NCBI GenBank assembly: GCA_006226495.1
Contig: SBGU01000058.1
Coordinates: forward strand, 33,172 to 97,171
From: Alphaproteobacteria bacterium
Lineage (GTDB): Bacteria > Pseudomonadota > Alphaproteobacteria > Sphingomonadales > Kordiimonadaceae
DNA: 64,000 nt
Direction of reading: 5' to 3'
Part shown: one piece after another, positions 37,508 through 47,190 of the stretch
Position numbering within the stretch: position 1 is the first letter of the stretch
How the letters are laid out: every line of letters starts with the position of its first letter
Notes under the pieces: model-generated
Seen by the model: only the letters and a program-made list of their open reading frames with translations
Databases searched by the model: none
Told to the model about the DNA's origin: nothing
Position numbers and translations under genes: made by a program

Positions 37508-38887
37508 ATGACGAATTCCGCGATTTTCTTCGTCCTTGTGCTCCTGGCCCTGGTGGCCTTTGCCACCGCGCGCCAGCGCTCGCTGCGCGTTGTCGACGGA
37601 GATACCGCCAAACTTCATTCCCTGCCACGCCACTATGGCTATTTTGCCGCCACATGTGTGCTTGTACCGGGGCTGCTGGTGCTCGCACTGTGGCTGATGT
37701 TCGGCAAATCGATCATTGAAGGCCTTGTGGTCAATGGCCTGCCCGACGCCATCCAGGCCGAATATGCCGATCGTATTACCCTGCTTCTGAACCGCATCCG
37801 CCTTGTGGTGGAAAATGCCAGCACGCAGGAAACCAATGTTGACATCCTGGCCGCCGCCGAACGTTTCCACAGCCTTTATCTGAAAGGCCTGTGGGCTGCC
37901 TTCAGCCTGTCGGCTTCCTTCGGCCTTGTCGGTCTGTATACCGCCATCAACCGTACAAAAGCAGACTTCCGCGCGCGGAACGTGTTTGAGCGTGTGCTGA
38001 ATGCGCTCCTGATCCTGAGCTCTGTGATTGCCATTGCGACCACCCTGGGCATCGTGGGTTCGCTGCTTTTCGAAAGCCTGCGTTTCTTTGCCGAGGTCCC
38101 GCTGGGTGACTTCCTCTTTGGCTTGAAATGGAGCCCGCAAACCGCGCTGCGTGCCGATCAGGTCGGCGCATCAGGCAGCTTTGGCGCCGTGCCGCTGTTT
38201 GCCGGCACTTTCATGATCAGCCTCCTTGCCATGCTGGTTGCCGGCCCGATCGGCCTGATGTCGGCCATTTACCTGACCCAGTATGCCAGCACACGCATGC
38301 GCCGCATTGCAAAGCCTGCGCTTGAAATCCTGGCCGGTGTGCCGACCGTTGTTTATGGCTTCTTCGCTGCCCTGACCATTGCGCCGCTGTTCCGCGACAC
38401 CGGGGAATTCCTCGGGCTCGATATTGCGTCCGAAAGTGCGCTGGCTGCCGGCTTCGTGATGGGCATCATGATCATTCCGTTTGTCTCGTCCCTGTCGGAC
38501 GACGCGATCACGGCTGTGCCGCGTTCCCTGAGGGACGGTTCGCTGGCGCTTGGCGCCACGCCGTCTGAAACCATTACCAAGGTCCTGGTGCCCGCTGCCC
38601 TGCCTGGCATTGTCGGGGCGTTCCTTTTGGCCATCAGCCGCGCGGTTGGCGAAACCATGATCGTGGTCATGGCGGCCGGCATGCAGCCGAACCTGACCGC
38701 CAATCCGTTCGAGGCTGTGACCACGGTTACAGTGCAGATTGTCGCCCTGTTGACCGGGGACCAGGAATTCGACAGTGCCAAAACCCTGTCCGCCTTTGCG
38801 CTCGGGCTGGTGCTGTTTGTCATTACCATGGGGCTCAATATCTTTGCGCTCCGCATTGTCCGGAAATACCGGGAAGCATACGATTGA
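37508..38887 (+). CDS. pstC: Phosphate ABC transporter permease PstC
   Basis: A 459-residue permease, longer than E. coli PstC (about 320), because of an extra N-terminal part with two membrane segments and a loop (residues about 1-165). The C-terminal half has the MetI-like fold: 'GTFMISLLAMLVAGPIGLMS' and the EAA loop 'LRDGSLALGATPSETITKVL'. With PstA it forms the inner-membrane channel for phosphate. AAAGGGCAG precedes the ATG. Confidence 0.95.
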   Translation: MTNSAIFFVLVLLALVAFATARQRSLRVVDGDTAKLHSLPRHYGYFAATCVLVPGLLVLALWLMFGKSIIEGLVVNGLPDAIQAEYADRITLLLNRIRLVVENASTQETNVDILAAAERFHSLYLKGLWAAFSLSASFGLVGLYTAINRTKADFRARNVFERVLNALLILSSVIAIATTLGIVGSLLFESLRFFAEVPLGDFLFGLKWSPQTALRADQVGASGSFGAVPLFAGTFMISLLAMLVAGPIGLMSAIYLTQYASTRMRRIAKPALEILAGVPTVVYGFFAALTIAPLFRDTGEFLGLDIASESALAAGFVMGIMIIPFVSSLSDDAITAVPRSLRDGSLALGATPSETITKVLVPAALPGIVGAFLLAISRAVGETMIVVMAAGMQPNLTANPFEAVTTVTVQIVALLTGDQEFDSAKTLSAFALGLVLFVITMGLNIFALRIVRKYREAYD

Positions 38888-38896
38888 GGACGATGA

Positions 38897-40213
38897 ATGT
38901 CTGATAACGCCGATTTTCGCCCCACCGACTGGGGCTCGGACAAGATGCAGGCTCGCCTGCGCAACCGGTACCGCAAGGAACGCACCTTCCGGGTAGCCGG
39001 TTTCGCGGCCGTCATTGCGGCTGGTCTCTTCCTCGTCTCGCTTCTGTTCAGCATCGTGCGGGATGGCTCGATGGGTTTCCTGCAAACCAGCGTCGACCTG
39101 GACGTGACCTTCAGCGCCGAAATTCTGGGTGACCCGCGGGCCATGACCCCTGAGGCCTTCGATGAAGGCGTGCGCCGCGTCAATATGCAGCGCCTGCTTC
39201 TGAGCGCGCTGACCGACTATTTCCCGGAAGCCACAAGCCGCCGCGACCAGCGGGCACTCCTGAAGCTGGTCAGCACCGGTGCGCGCGACCAATTGCGTCA
39301 GATGGTCCTGGACAAGCCCGACATTGTTGGCACCAAGCAGACGGTGCGCCTGCTGGCGGCAGACGACATCGACCAGTTGCGCAAGGGCAAGATCGATGCC
39401 GATGCCCATGAGAATGACCGCAAGGTCAAGGACCAGGAGCTCGGCTGGTACAAGAAGCTTGTCGCAGACGACAGGATTTCCCTGAATTTCCATACCGAGT
39501 TCCTGACGAGCGGAGACTCGCGCGAACCGGAACTGGCCGGCATCTGGGGGGCTACCGTCGGCTCGGCCCTGACCCTGATGGTAACCCTGCTGATTGCCTT
39601 CCCGGTCGGGGTGCTGACTGCCATCTACCTTGAGGAATTCGCGCCCAAGAACCGGATTACCGATTTTATCGAGGTCAATATCAACAACCTGGCGGCAGTG
39701 CCTTCGATCGTATTCGGTCTTCTGGGCCTTGCCCTGTTCCTGGGTGTCATGAACCTGCCGCGCTCGGCACCGCTTGTGGGCGGCCTGACGCTCGCGCTCA
39801 TGACCCTGCCGACCATCATCATCGCGTCGCGCGCGTCGATCAAGGCGGTGCCACCGTCGATCCGCGATGCGGCCCGCGGCCTTGGCGCCTCGCCCATGCA
39901 GGTGGTGTTCCACCATGTGGTGCCGCTGGCGATGCCCGGCATCCTGACCGGCACCATTATCGGCATGGCACAGGCGCTGGGCGAAACCGCGCCCTTGCTG
40001 ATGATCGGCATGGTGGCCTTCATCGTCGATATCCCGGGTGGCGTGACCGACGCGGCCACCGCCCTTCCTGTCCAGATCTACCTCTGGGCGGACAGCCCCG
40101 AGCGTGCCTTTGTTGAAAAGACATCGGCCGCTATCATGGTCCTGCTCGCCTTCCTGATTGCAATGAATGGCGTCGCCATCTGGCTGCGGCAGAAATTTGA
40201 ACGGCACTGGTAA
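38897..40213 (+). CDS. pstA: Phosphate ABC transporter permease PstA
   Basis: A 438-residue permease with an N-terminal extension: one membrane segment near residues 33-55, then a periplasmic domain of about 160 residues (DUF3333-like) before the MetI-type core. The core has '[20 protein letters not shown]' and the EAA loop '[20 protein letters not shown]'. It pairs with PstC. The long form is common in alphaproteobacteria. It starts nine bases after pstC. Confidence 0.95.
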   Translation: MSDNADFRPTDWGSDKMQARLRNRYRKERTFRVAGFAAVIAAGLFLVSLLFSIVRDGSMGFLQTSVDLDVTFSAEILGDPRAMTPEAFDEGVRRVNMQRLLLSALTDYFPEATSRRDQRALLKLVSTGARDQLRQMVLDKPDIVGTKQTVRLLAADDIDQLRKGKIDADAHENDRKVKDQELGWYKKLVADDRISLNFHTEFLTSGDSREPELAGIWGATVGSALTLMVTLLIAFPVGVLTAIYLEEFAPKNRITDFIEVNINNLAAVPSIVFGLLGLALFLGVMNLPRSAPLVGGLTLALMTLPTIIIASRASIKAVPPSIRDAARGLGASPMQVVFHHVVPLAMPGILTGTIIGMAQALGETAPLLMIGMVAFIVDIPGGVTDAATALPVQIYLWADSPERAFVEKTSAAIMVLLAFLIAMNGVAIWLRQKFERHW

Positions 40214-40215
40214 AG

Positions 40216-41016
40216 ATGTTTAAGATAGCTCCAGAGTTGGAAAACATGACACAGACAAATGCACCCAAAATGGCCGCCAAGGACGTTCACGTCTTTTACG
40301 GCGACAACCATGCGGTCAAGGGCATCTCGCTTGAGCTGCGCCGAAACGAAGTCATGGCGCTGATCGGCCCGTCCGGGTGCGGCAAGTCGACCTTCCTGCG
40401 CTGCCTGAACCGTATGAACGATACGGTCGCAAGCTGCCGCGTGGAGGGTAACATCACCCTCGATAACGAGGATATCTACGCCCCCAAGATCGATGTGGTG
40501 CAACTGCGCGCCCGCGTCGGCATGGTGTTCCAGAAACCCAACCCCTTCCCGAAATCGATCTATGACAATGTCGCCTACGGCCCGCGTATCCATGGCCTTG
40601 CCACGTCGCGCACCGACCTGGACGAAATTGTCGCCACCGCGCTTGAAAAAGCCGGTCTCTGGAACGAGGTGAAGGACCGCCTGGAAAGCCCGGGTACCGC
40701 ACTTTCCGGTGGCCAGCAGCAGCGCCTGTGTATCGCACGCGCCATTGCGGTGAACCCGGAAGTGATCCTGATGGACGAACCCTGCTCGGCCCTCGACCCG
40801 ATCGCGACCGCCAAGGTGGAAGCCCTGATCGACGAGCTCAAGGAAGGCTATGCCATCGCCATCGTTACCCACAGCATGCAGCAGGCAGCGCGCGTTTCCC
40901 AGAAAACCGCGTTCTTCCATATGGGCGACCTGGTCGAACTGGGCGATACGACACAGATCTTCACGGCGCCGAAGAAAGAACGCACCCGCGATTATATCAC
41001 GGGCCGCTTTGGCTAA
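40216..41016 (+). CDS. pstB: Phosphate ABC transporter ATP-binding protein PstB
   Basis: A 266-residue ABC ATPase: Walker A '[19 protein letters not shown]', signature '[17 protein letters not shown]', Walker B '[13 protein letters not shown]' and H-loop '[11 protein letters not shown]'. It powers phosphate uptake. Two starts are possible: ATG 40216, two bases after pstA, and ATG 40246, which has GTTGGAAA upstream and fits the usual length better. Confidence 0.97.
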   Translation: MFKIAPELENMTQTNAPKMAAKDVHVFYGDNHAVKGISLELRRNEVMALIGPSGCGKSTFLRCLNRMNDTVASCRVEGNITLDNEDIYAPKIDVVQLRARVGMVFQKPNPFPKSIYDNVAYGPRIHGLATSRTDLDEIVATALEKAGLWNEVKDRLESPGTALSGGQQQRLCIARAIAVNPEVILMDEPCSALDPIATAKVEALIDELKEGYAIAIVTHSMQQAARVSQKTAFFHMGDLVELGDTTQIFTAPKKERTRDYITGRFG

Positions 41017-41031
41017 GGAAAGGCAACAAGA

Positions 41032-41745
41032 ATGACCGACCATATCCTGCGCGCCTATGACGACGAGCTCAAGGAGCTGCGCAGCATCGTCAGCCGCATG
41101 GGCGGAATGGCAGAGGACCAGTTGATGGCCGCCATGGAAGGCCTGCGCGAAACCAACGTGGCCAAGGCCACCAAGGTGCGCAATGCCGACAAGGCGCTCG
41201 ACCAGCTTGAACTGCAGGCCGAACGTGCGGCCATCACCATGTTTGCACGCCGTGCGCCGGTGGCCGATGACCTGCGGGTTGTCGTCGCGGCCCTGAAGAT
41301 GACCGGCCTGATCGAACGCATGGGCGACTATGCCAAAAATATCGCCAAACGCACCTGTGCGATTGCGGAAGGTGATCCTGTGCCCATGCCGGCGACACTC
41401 GACCGCATGGCGTCCGAAGCGCGCGGCATGATCCGCGAGGTCATGGATGCCTATGTGCATCAGGACGCAGACGCTGCCATGGATGTCTGGGAACGGGACG
41501 AAAATCTCGACAACATGCACAATGCCGCCTACCGGCAGATCCTGGCGCGCATGATGGAAACGCCGGACCATATCAATACGCTGACCCACTATCTGATGAT
41601 CGCGAAAAACCTGGAACGTATCGGCGACCAGGCAACCAACGTTGCCGAACAGGTCTATTACACGATCACCGGCACGCTCCTTGAGGACGCCCGTCCGAAA
41701 GGCGACCAGACCAGTACCAGCCTGCTTGTAAACGACGAAGACTGA
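41032..41745 (+). CDS. phoU: Phosphate transport regulator PhoU
   Basis: A 237-residue helical protein with two PhoU repeats: 'ELKELRSIVSRMGGMAEDQL' and 'IAKNLERIGDQATNVAEQVY', each with the metal-binding E/D-x3-D pattern. PhoU relays the Pst transport state to PhoR and prevents PhoB activation in high phosphate. AAGGAAAGG precedes the ATG. It lies 15 bases after pstB. Confidence 0.97.
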   Translation: MTDHILRAYDDELKELRSIVSRMGGMAEDQLMAAMEGLRETNVAKATKVRNADKALDQLELQAERAAITMFARRAPVADDLRVVVAALKMTGLIERMGDYAKNIAKRTCAIAEGDPVPMPATLDRMASEARGMIREVMDAYVHQDADAAMDVWERDENLDNMHNAAYRQILARMMETPDHINTLTHYLMIAKNLERIGDQATNVAEQVYYTITGTLLEDARPKGDQTSTSLLVNDED

Positions 41746-41764
41746 TCCCCGGAGGAACGGACCC

Positions 41765-42451
41765 GTGAAGACACGTATTCTGCTGATCGAGGACGACGAG
41801 AACATCACCGAACTGGTGCGCTATAACCTTGAGCGCGCCGGTTACCAGGTGGATGCGATTGCGGATGGCGAGGATGGCCTTTATCAGGCCAGCCAGGAAT
41901 GCCCCGACGTCATCCTGCTTGACTGGATGCTCCCGAACCTGTCGGGCCTTGAAATCTGCCGGCAACTGCGCCGCGGTGACGCCACCGCAAACGTGCCGAT
42001 CATCATGCTGACCGCCCGCGCGGATGAACCCGACCGCGTGCGCGGCCTTGAGACCGGCGCCGACGACTATATCGTCAAGCCCTTCTCGCCCAAGGAACTG
42101 TTGGCGCGTATCCAGGCGGTGCTGCGCCGCGTGCGCCCTGCTCTCGCCGGCCACGAACTGGTGTTCGAGGACATCCGCCTCGATAACGTGTCCCACCGGG
42201 TTACGCGCGGCGAATCCCTCGTGCATCTGGGGCCGACCGAATATCGCCTCTTGCGGCACTTCATGGAAAACCCGGGCCGGGTCTTCTCGCGCGAGCAATT
42301 GTTGGACAGCGTCTGGGGCCATGATGTCTATGTCGAGCCACGCACGGTGGATGTGCATATCCGCCGGCTGAGGAAAGCCATCAACGGCGACGCCGAACGC
42401 GACTATATTCGCACCGTGCGCTCGGCCGGCTATGCGCTCGACAATCGCTGA
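41765..42451 (+). CDS. phoB: Phosphate-regulon response regulator PhoB
   Basis: A 228-residue OmpR-type regulator: receiver domain with Asp10-Asp11, phosphorylation site Asp53 in 'VILLDWMLPNLSG' and Lys in 'DDYIVKPFSPKEL'; winged-helix domain with 'LGPTEYRLLRHFMENPG' and 'RTVDVHIRRLRKAING'. It binds the Pho boxes seen upstream. It starts at GTG after a GGAGG site, 19 bases after phoU, as the last gene of the operon. Confidence 0.97.
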   Translation: MKTRILLIEDDENITELVRYNLERAGYQVDAIADGEDGLYQASQECPDVILLDWMLPNLSGLEICRQLRRGDATANVPIIMLTARADEPDRVRGLETGADDYIVKPFSPKELLARIQAVLRRVRPALAGHELVFEDIRLDNVSHRVTRGESLVHLGPTEYRLLRHFMENPGRVFSREQLLDSVWGHDVYVEPRTVDVHIRRLRKAINGDAERDYIRTVRSAGYALDNR

Positions 42452-42465
42452 CGCGCGCTGAAATT

Positions 42466-42509
42466 AAAAGAAAAGGGTGGCCCGGTTCCCGGTGCCGCCC
42501 TTTTCTTTT
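42466..42509. terminator. Bidirectional terminator between phoB and the XrtA locus
   Basis: AAAAGAAAAGGGTGGC pairs with GCCGCCCTTTTCTTTT (one G-T pair) around a loop. A-run and T-run on either side let it end both phoB and the converging amidotransferase transcript. Confidence 0.9.
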
Positions 42510-42521
42510 AGCCCGCCCGCG

Positions 42522-44420
42522 TTACACGCCTGTGTCGAGTTCGAGACGCTTGAGTGACCGGTCCAGCGTCAGGAGCGACCATAGCGTTGCATGATGGTCC
42601 CGACTTTCCCGCAGATGTTCGTCTGCCATGCGGGCAATAGCACGCCGGTCCAAAAGGCCGGTGTCCATAAGTATTTCGCTGTTTTGCAGCTTCTCGAGTT
42701 CGGGCGCCAGTTCGTGCCGGAGCCACTGGACCGCGGGCACGTCGAAACCGCGTTTGGGACGGTCGATAATCTGGTCCGGTAGGAAGCCCCGCACGGCGCG
42801 CTTGAAGATCGACTTGCCTTCCCCTTCATGAATGCGGGAATCAGGATCAAAGCGCAGCCCCCATTCCACGAACTTGTGATCGAGGATCGGCACACGGACT
42901 TCCAGCGAATGAGCCATGCTGGCACGGTCAACCTTGGTCAGGATATCGCCAGGCAGCCAGGTCATGAAATCGATATATTGCACCATGGAAAGCGGGTGCG
43001 CGCCCGGCACTTCGGCAGCAACATCGCGGAAGGTTTCATGCGGATGATAGCCCGCCAGCCTGGCGGTCATTTTTGCACTGTGCAGGCGCAGGCGCTCCCG
43101 GTCCGGCGTGCGACTGACACTCTGGAAATAGGCATCGACCGACGAGCGTGCCAGCGCTTCGAAAGTGGACTTCGCGCGCAGAAACTTGGGCGCCCGATCA
43201 AGTTTCGGATACACACGCGCAAGCGTGCCGAACACGGTACGGCGAAAACCTTCCGGCAGCCCGGCGCGCAAGCCTTCCTCCATCATATGGAACCGGTAGC
43301 GGCGATAGCCCGCAAAAAGTTCATCGCCGCCGTCGCCAGACAGGGCTACCTTCACCTTTTCGCTGGCAAGACCGCAGACCCGGTAAGTCGGCAGTGCCGA
43401 AAGGTCGGCAAAAGGTTCGTCAAACACCTGCGCCATGCGTTTCAACAGGAAACCGTCGCGCGCGGACGATAACCGCAAACGGTGATGGGTGCCAAAATGG
43501 TCGGCCGCCATCTGGGCAAAACCGCTTTCATCATAGGCCGGGTCTTCAGACCCAATTGCACATGTCTCCACGGGTTCCGGATTGTTGCGGCTCATCAATC
43601 CGACCACGGTCGAACTGTCGATACCGCCGGACAGAAAGGCCCCCAGCGGCACATCGGCCACCATGCGCATCTTGACCGCTTCCTCAAGCCGCTCGAGGAA
43701 TTCGCCTTCATCGTTGGCCTTCACAGGCGGCGTTGAAACATCAGGTGCCCAGTAGCGTTCAGGCCGGTGATGCATCTGACCGCGCCGGCGGATCAGTATA
43801 TGGCCGGCAGACAGTTTCTGGATGCCGTCGATGATGGTTTTGGGATCAGGCACATATCCGAGCGCCAGATAATCCTCGAGCGCATCAAGCCTGAGCTTGC
43901 GCGGAATACCCGGATAGGCCAGCAGCGCCTTCAGTTCGGACCCGAACAGAAAGGTACCGTCCGGCAGCGTACAATGATAGATCGGCTTGATTCCCAGCCG
44001 GTCGCGCGCCAGCATCAGTTCGCCGGTGCGGTTGTCCCAGATTGCAAAGGCAAACATGCCGCGCAGGCGATTCACACATTCCCTGCCCCACTCGAGATAG
44101 GCATGCAGCAAAACTTCCGTGTCAGAATGGTCCGTCCTGAAGACATGGCCCAGCAATTCGAGCTCACGCCTGAGCAACTGAAAATTATAAATTTCGCCAT
44201 TGTAAGTGATGACCACCTGGTCGTCGGCGCCATACATGGGCTGCACGCCACCGGTTTCATCCAGGATCGCCAATCGCCGGTGGCCAAGCGCCACCCCGCG
44301 GCCCCAGTGAAATCCTTCGCCATCAGGCCCCCTGTGGGCAATCTGGTCGGTCATTCTGCGCAGGACGGACTGGTCTATCTGTCCGCCTTCCGCCACCATT
44401 ATCCCGCTGATGCCGCACAT
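42522..44420 (-). CDS. XrtA-system amidotransferase (asparagine synthase family)
   Basis: A 632-residue class II glutamine amidotransferase. Cys2 of 'MCGISGIM' is the nucleophile, with 'HRGPDGEGFHW' and 'ITYNGEIYNF' in the glutaminase domain. The synthase domain has the PP-loop 'GAFLSGGIDSSTVVGLM' and 'VALSGDGGDELFAGYRRY'. This length and position mark the amidotransferase that accompanies exosortase A; it probably amidates a sugar acid in the polysaccharide rather than making free asparagine. Its start overlaps the end of the exosortase gene by 22 bases, and it is the last gene of the locus. Confidence 0.92.
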   Translation of the reverse strand: MCGISGIMVAEGGQIDQSVLRRMTDQIAHRGPDGEGFHWGRGVALGHRRLAILDETGGVQPMYGADDQVVITYNGEIYNFQLLRRELELLGHVFRTDHSDTEVLLHAYLEWGRECVNRLRGMFAFAIWDNRTGELMLARDRLGIKPIYHCTLPDGTFLFGSELKALLAYPGIPRKLRLDALEDYLALGYVPDPKTIIDGIQKLSAGHILIRRRGQMHHRPERYWAPDVSTPPVKANDEGEFLERLEEAVKMRMVADVPLGAFLSGGIDSSTVVGLMSRNNPEPVETCAIGSEDPAYDESGFAQMAADHFGTHHRLRLSSARDGFLLKRMAQVFDEPFADLSALPTYRVCGLASEKVKVALSGDGGDELFAGYRRYRFHMMEEGLRAGLPEGFRRTVFGTLARVYPKLDRAPKFLRAKSTFEALARSSVDAYFQSVSRTPDRERLRLHSAKMTARLAGYHPHETFRDVAAEVPGAHPLSMVQYIDFMTWLPGDILTKVDRASMAHSLEVRVPILDHKFVEWGLRFDPDSRIHEGEGKSIFKRAVRGFLPDQIIDRPKRGFDVPAVQWLRHELAPELEKLQNSEILMDTGLLDRRAIARMADEHLRESRDHHATLWSLLTLDRSLKRLELDTGV

Positions 44421-45967
44421 ATGGGTTCCCCGCTGACCTGACTGTCGCCGGGCGTTGCCGGCTCGCTCCATAAAAACGTATCGGGCGGAAATGTCGACAG
44501 GAAATTCCTGAATTCCGCACGCACCTGATCTTCGCTTGCATCCGACGGGCTGCCAATGTCTGCGGTCAGTACAATCACGGCGGCCCGGTCGAAACCATAA
44601 TGGAATCGCGACAGCCCCGCTGCCAGTTTGGCGCGCCAGCCGGGTACGACTGCCTGACCGTCGATCAGCATCAATTGCCAGACCAATCGGCGCGCATCGC
44701 CCTGCCATGCGACAACCTCCTGCCAAGGCAAACCGGCCTCAGTGACCACACCACGCCCCCCGGCGGGCAATATTTCCCAACCGTCCGCCACCAGGCTGTT
44801 ACGCGGGTCCGTCAGCCGGTGTCCGTCCCGTTCCGGTGTGTAAAGTGCCGCATAGAGCTGAACCCGTGTTGCCGCGTTCCTGTACAGTGCCTTCACTTCC
44901 TGATCGGTGCCGACGAATTGCGGCCAGTTTCGTGCATAGGCACTGTCGAGTTGGCGATAGTCACAGTCAACGCACACAGGCGCAGAAATTGCGGGCAGCG
45001 GACATTGCATCAGCGCATCGACCGGCGGCACTGCCAGCCGGACCAGCACTGGCACCAGCAGAAACGGCAAAACGGCATGCCAGCCGCGGCCTGATGCAAC
45101 CGGCGCCGACACTGTGTCGCCCCTGCCGGCAAGGCGTGCCGGCCTGTCTGCAAAACGATAGGCAATCACGATCAGGATAAGAAGGATGACCGAGAGAAAG
45201 GTCCAGCCATAGATAATATGATCGACATCCTTGGCAAAGGACTGGTCCGTCGCTTCGGAAATCACCAGAATGCCATAGACCCGCAGTGCATTGGCCAGAA
45301 GTGGTACCAGAAGACCGGCAAGCACGATCAGCGCACGCCTGAGCCAGCTTCTGAACAGCAAGTGTGCCAGCAACACGCTGGTAACCACACTGGTGAACAG
45401 GAACTTCACACCGGCACAAGCCCGCGCAACTTCGTAGGTGCCGCTTGCCAAGGTGATCAACACCCCGTCGGCACTGAAGGCAATGCCGGAAATCGCCAAC
45501 ATCCGGATAACGAGTTGTGCCGTCAGGGTCTGGAGTGGCACCACCATGCCCTCACCGAACGGGATGGCAAGATACAGGAACAGAAGTGCAAAGAGGACCC
45601 TGCGACAGAAAGCAGGACCCAGCACCAACAGCGCAAGGCCATTGATGGCGGTCACCACAGCCATATGGGCCGGCAACTGTGCTTCCATCAACGCGGCCAG
45701 AAGCCACAGACCTGCAGCACCCAGAATCACGGCGCCGCCCGGCACCCAGGGTTTCGGCGGAACCTTCGCAAGCAGGTCCCGGTCCCGCCAGACCAACCAC
45801 AGGCTGACAAACGGCACCAACACGCCATGCGAATATATATCGGCATACCAGACCACGTGGGCCCACTGGGCGATGTCCTGCCACCAGGCCCAGGCAATCA
45901 GGACCAGGCCGACCGCCATCAATGCACCGGCGCGTATAAACGGATTGTCCAGTGGCCGGTTGCTCAT
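44399..45967 (-). CDS. xrtA: Exosortase A fused to an EpsI domain
   Basis: A 522-residue protein. Residues about 10-285 form the eight-helix exosortase with catalytic Cys184 ('ARACAGVKFL'), Arg229 ('NALRVYG') and His250 ('DHIIYGW'). Residues about 300-520 form an EpsI-type periplasmic domain ('PQFVGTDQEVKALYRNAATR'). Exosortase A is a membrane transpeptidase thought to cut PEP-CTERM tails and hand the protein to the cell surface, always beside an EPS locus. The ATG at 45967 overlaps the upstream glycosyltransferase stop by four bases. The last residues overlap the amidotransferase gene. No PEP-CTERM substrate is seen in the window. Confidence 0.94.
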   Translation of the reverse strand: MSNRPLDNPFIRAGALMAVGLVLIAWAWWQDIAQWAHVVWYADIYSHGVLVPFVSLWLVWRDRDLLAKVPPKPWVPGGAVILGAAGLWLLAALMEAQLPAHMAVVTAINGLALLVLGPAFCRRVLFALLFLYLAIPFGEGMVVPLQTLTAQLVIRMLAISGIAFSADGVLITLASGTYEVARACAGVKFLFTSVVTSVLLAHLLFRSWLRRALIVLAGLLVPLLANALRVYGILVISEATDQSFAKDVDHIIYGWTFLSVILLILIVIAYRFADRPARLAGRGDTVSAPVASGRGWHAVLPFLLVPVLVRLAVPPVDALMQCPLPAISAPVCVDCDYRQLDSAYARNWPQFVGTDQEVKALYRNAATRVQLYAALYTPERDGHRLTDPRNSLVADGWEILPAGGRGVVTEAGLPWQEVVAWQGDARRLVWQLMLIDGQAVVPGWRAKLAAGLSRFHYGFDRAAVIVLTADIGSPSDASEDQVRAEFRNFLSTFPPDTFLWSEPATPGDSQVSGEPICAASAG

Positions 45968-47187
45968 GTCCTGCTCTCCAGCGCCTTCGCGATGATGGCG
46001 TTGAGACGATCGAGCTGCCGGCTCCATTGGTGTTGCGTTTCAACATAGCGGCGCGCATTGACGCCCAGGCGCGCACGTGCAGGCCGATTGCCCAGAAGTG
46101 CAAGCACGGCTGCGGCAAAATCAGGTGCGCCATCTACGCGCACCAGGTCGTCGCCGGCGGCGGCCTGCAGCCCTTCGAAGGCGGCCGATGTGGCAACAAC
46201 CGGCTTGGCCATCGCCATGCCCTCAAGCACCTTGTTCTGCAGACCGCGTGCAGTCAGCAAAGGCGCCACCACCAGGTCTGCAGCATGGATGGCAGCCGCC
46301 ATGTCATCGACATAGCCCAGGATTTCGATGCCGTCATGCGCGCTTGCAAGCGGCGTAACTGCGGACGGCGAGGGCCCGCCGGCAACCAGGAAACGTGCGT
46401 CAGGACAGCCGGCACGGACCAGCGGCCAGACATGACGGCAGAACCAGGTGACGGCTTCGATATTCGGGCGATAGTCCATCGCGCCGGTAAAAATGACTGT
46501 TGGTACACCATTTTCGACGCACGGGGAAAAACGCCCCGGATCAAAGGCAGACAGGTTTACGCCGTTTGGGACAGCCCGAACATTGCGTGCGCCAGCCGCA
46601 CGGCTCCGAAAAAGCTCTGCCTCTGCCTCCGACACCAGAAGCGTGGCATCAGCAAGCGCTGCAACCTGCGCCTCGAATGCCGCCAACAGATGCCCTTCCC
46701 TGGCGTATAGCCATGAAAGCGGCGGGCGGGACGCGGCTGCATAGGCTGTCCATTTGGCTGAATCAACGTCCACCAGATCAGCGACGACCGGCAGGCCACC
46801 GACAAAACCCTGTTTGTCCAATACAAGTGGTGCTGTTGCCCCGGAATAGAGGAATATGAGGTCAAGCTGGCCCGCTTCGATCAGCGATTTTGCATAGGCC
46901 TGCAATTTGCCGGACGGATAGGCAGCAAGGCTGAGCGGCCGACCGGTCAAAAGCCCCCTGAGCGCCAGCAGCTTCTGCGTTGTGCGACCGATTTGCTGGC
47001 AGCAAAGGCTGGCCACCTGCTTTTCAAGGGCCGGGACATGGACCATGTCGCGTGGATCGTCGACATAAAAACCCAGATGCACGGTATGGCGGGTCATCAG
47101 ATGTTCAAGGAAATGCCAGGACCGGATCTTGTCCCCCTTGTTGGGTGGAAACGGAATGCGGTGGGCAAGGAACAGGATGCGTGCCAT
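45964..47187 (-). CDS. XrtA-system glycosyltransferase (TIGR03087-type)
   Basis: A 407-residue GT-B glycosyltransferase. The start 'ILFLAHRIPFPPNKGDKIRS' is characteristic of the XrtA-associated family, and the C-terminal donor domain has 'GAMDYRPNIEAVTWF' and 'NKVLEGMAMAKPVVAT'. It should add a sugar to the lipid-linked exopolysaccharide repeat. It is four bases from the FemAB-like gene upstream and overlaps xrtA. Confidence 0.9.
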   Translation of the reverse strand: MARILFLAHRIPFPPNKGDKIRSWHFLEHLMTRHTVHLGFYVDDPRDMVHVPALEKQVASLCCQQIGRTTQKLLALRGLLTGRPLSLAAYPSGKLQAYAKSLIEAGQLDLIFLYSGATAPLVLDKQGFVGGLPVVADLVDVDSAKWTAYAAASRPPLSWLYAREGHLLAAFEAQVAALADATLLVSEAEAELFRSRAAGARNVRAVPNGVNLSAFDPGRFSPCVENGVPTVIFTGAMDYRPNIEAVTWFCRHVWPLVRAGCPDARFLVAGGPSPSAVTPLASAHDGIEILGYVDDMAAAIHAADLVVAPLLTARGLQNKVLEGMAMAKPVVATSAAFEGLQAAAGDDLVRVDGAPDFAAAVLALLGNRPARARLGVNARRYVETQHQWSRQLDRLNAIIAKALESRT

Positions 47188-47190
47188 GGC

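Noticed and set aside
40078..41808. A 576-codon open frame on the minus strand across pstB and phoU
   Set aside because: The plus-strand genes have all family motifs, and the antisense translation has no recognisable domain or ribosome site.
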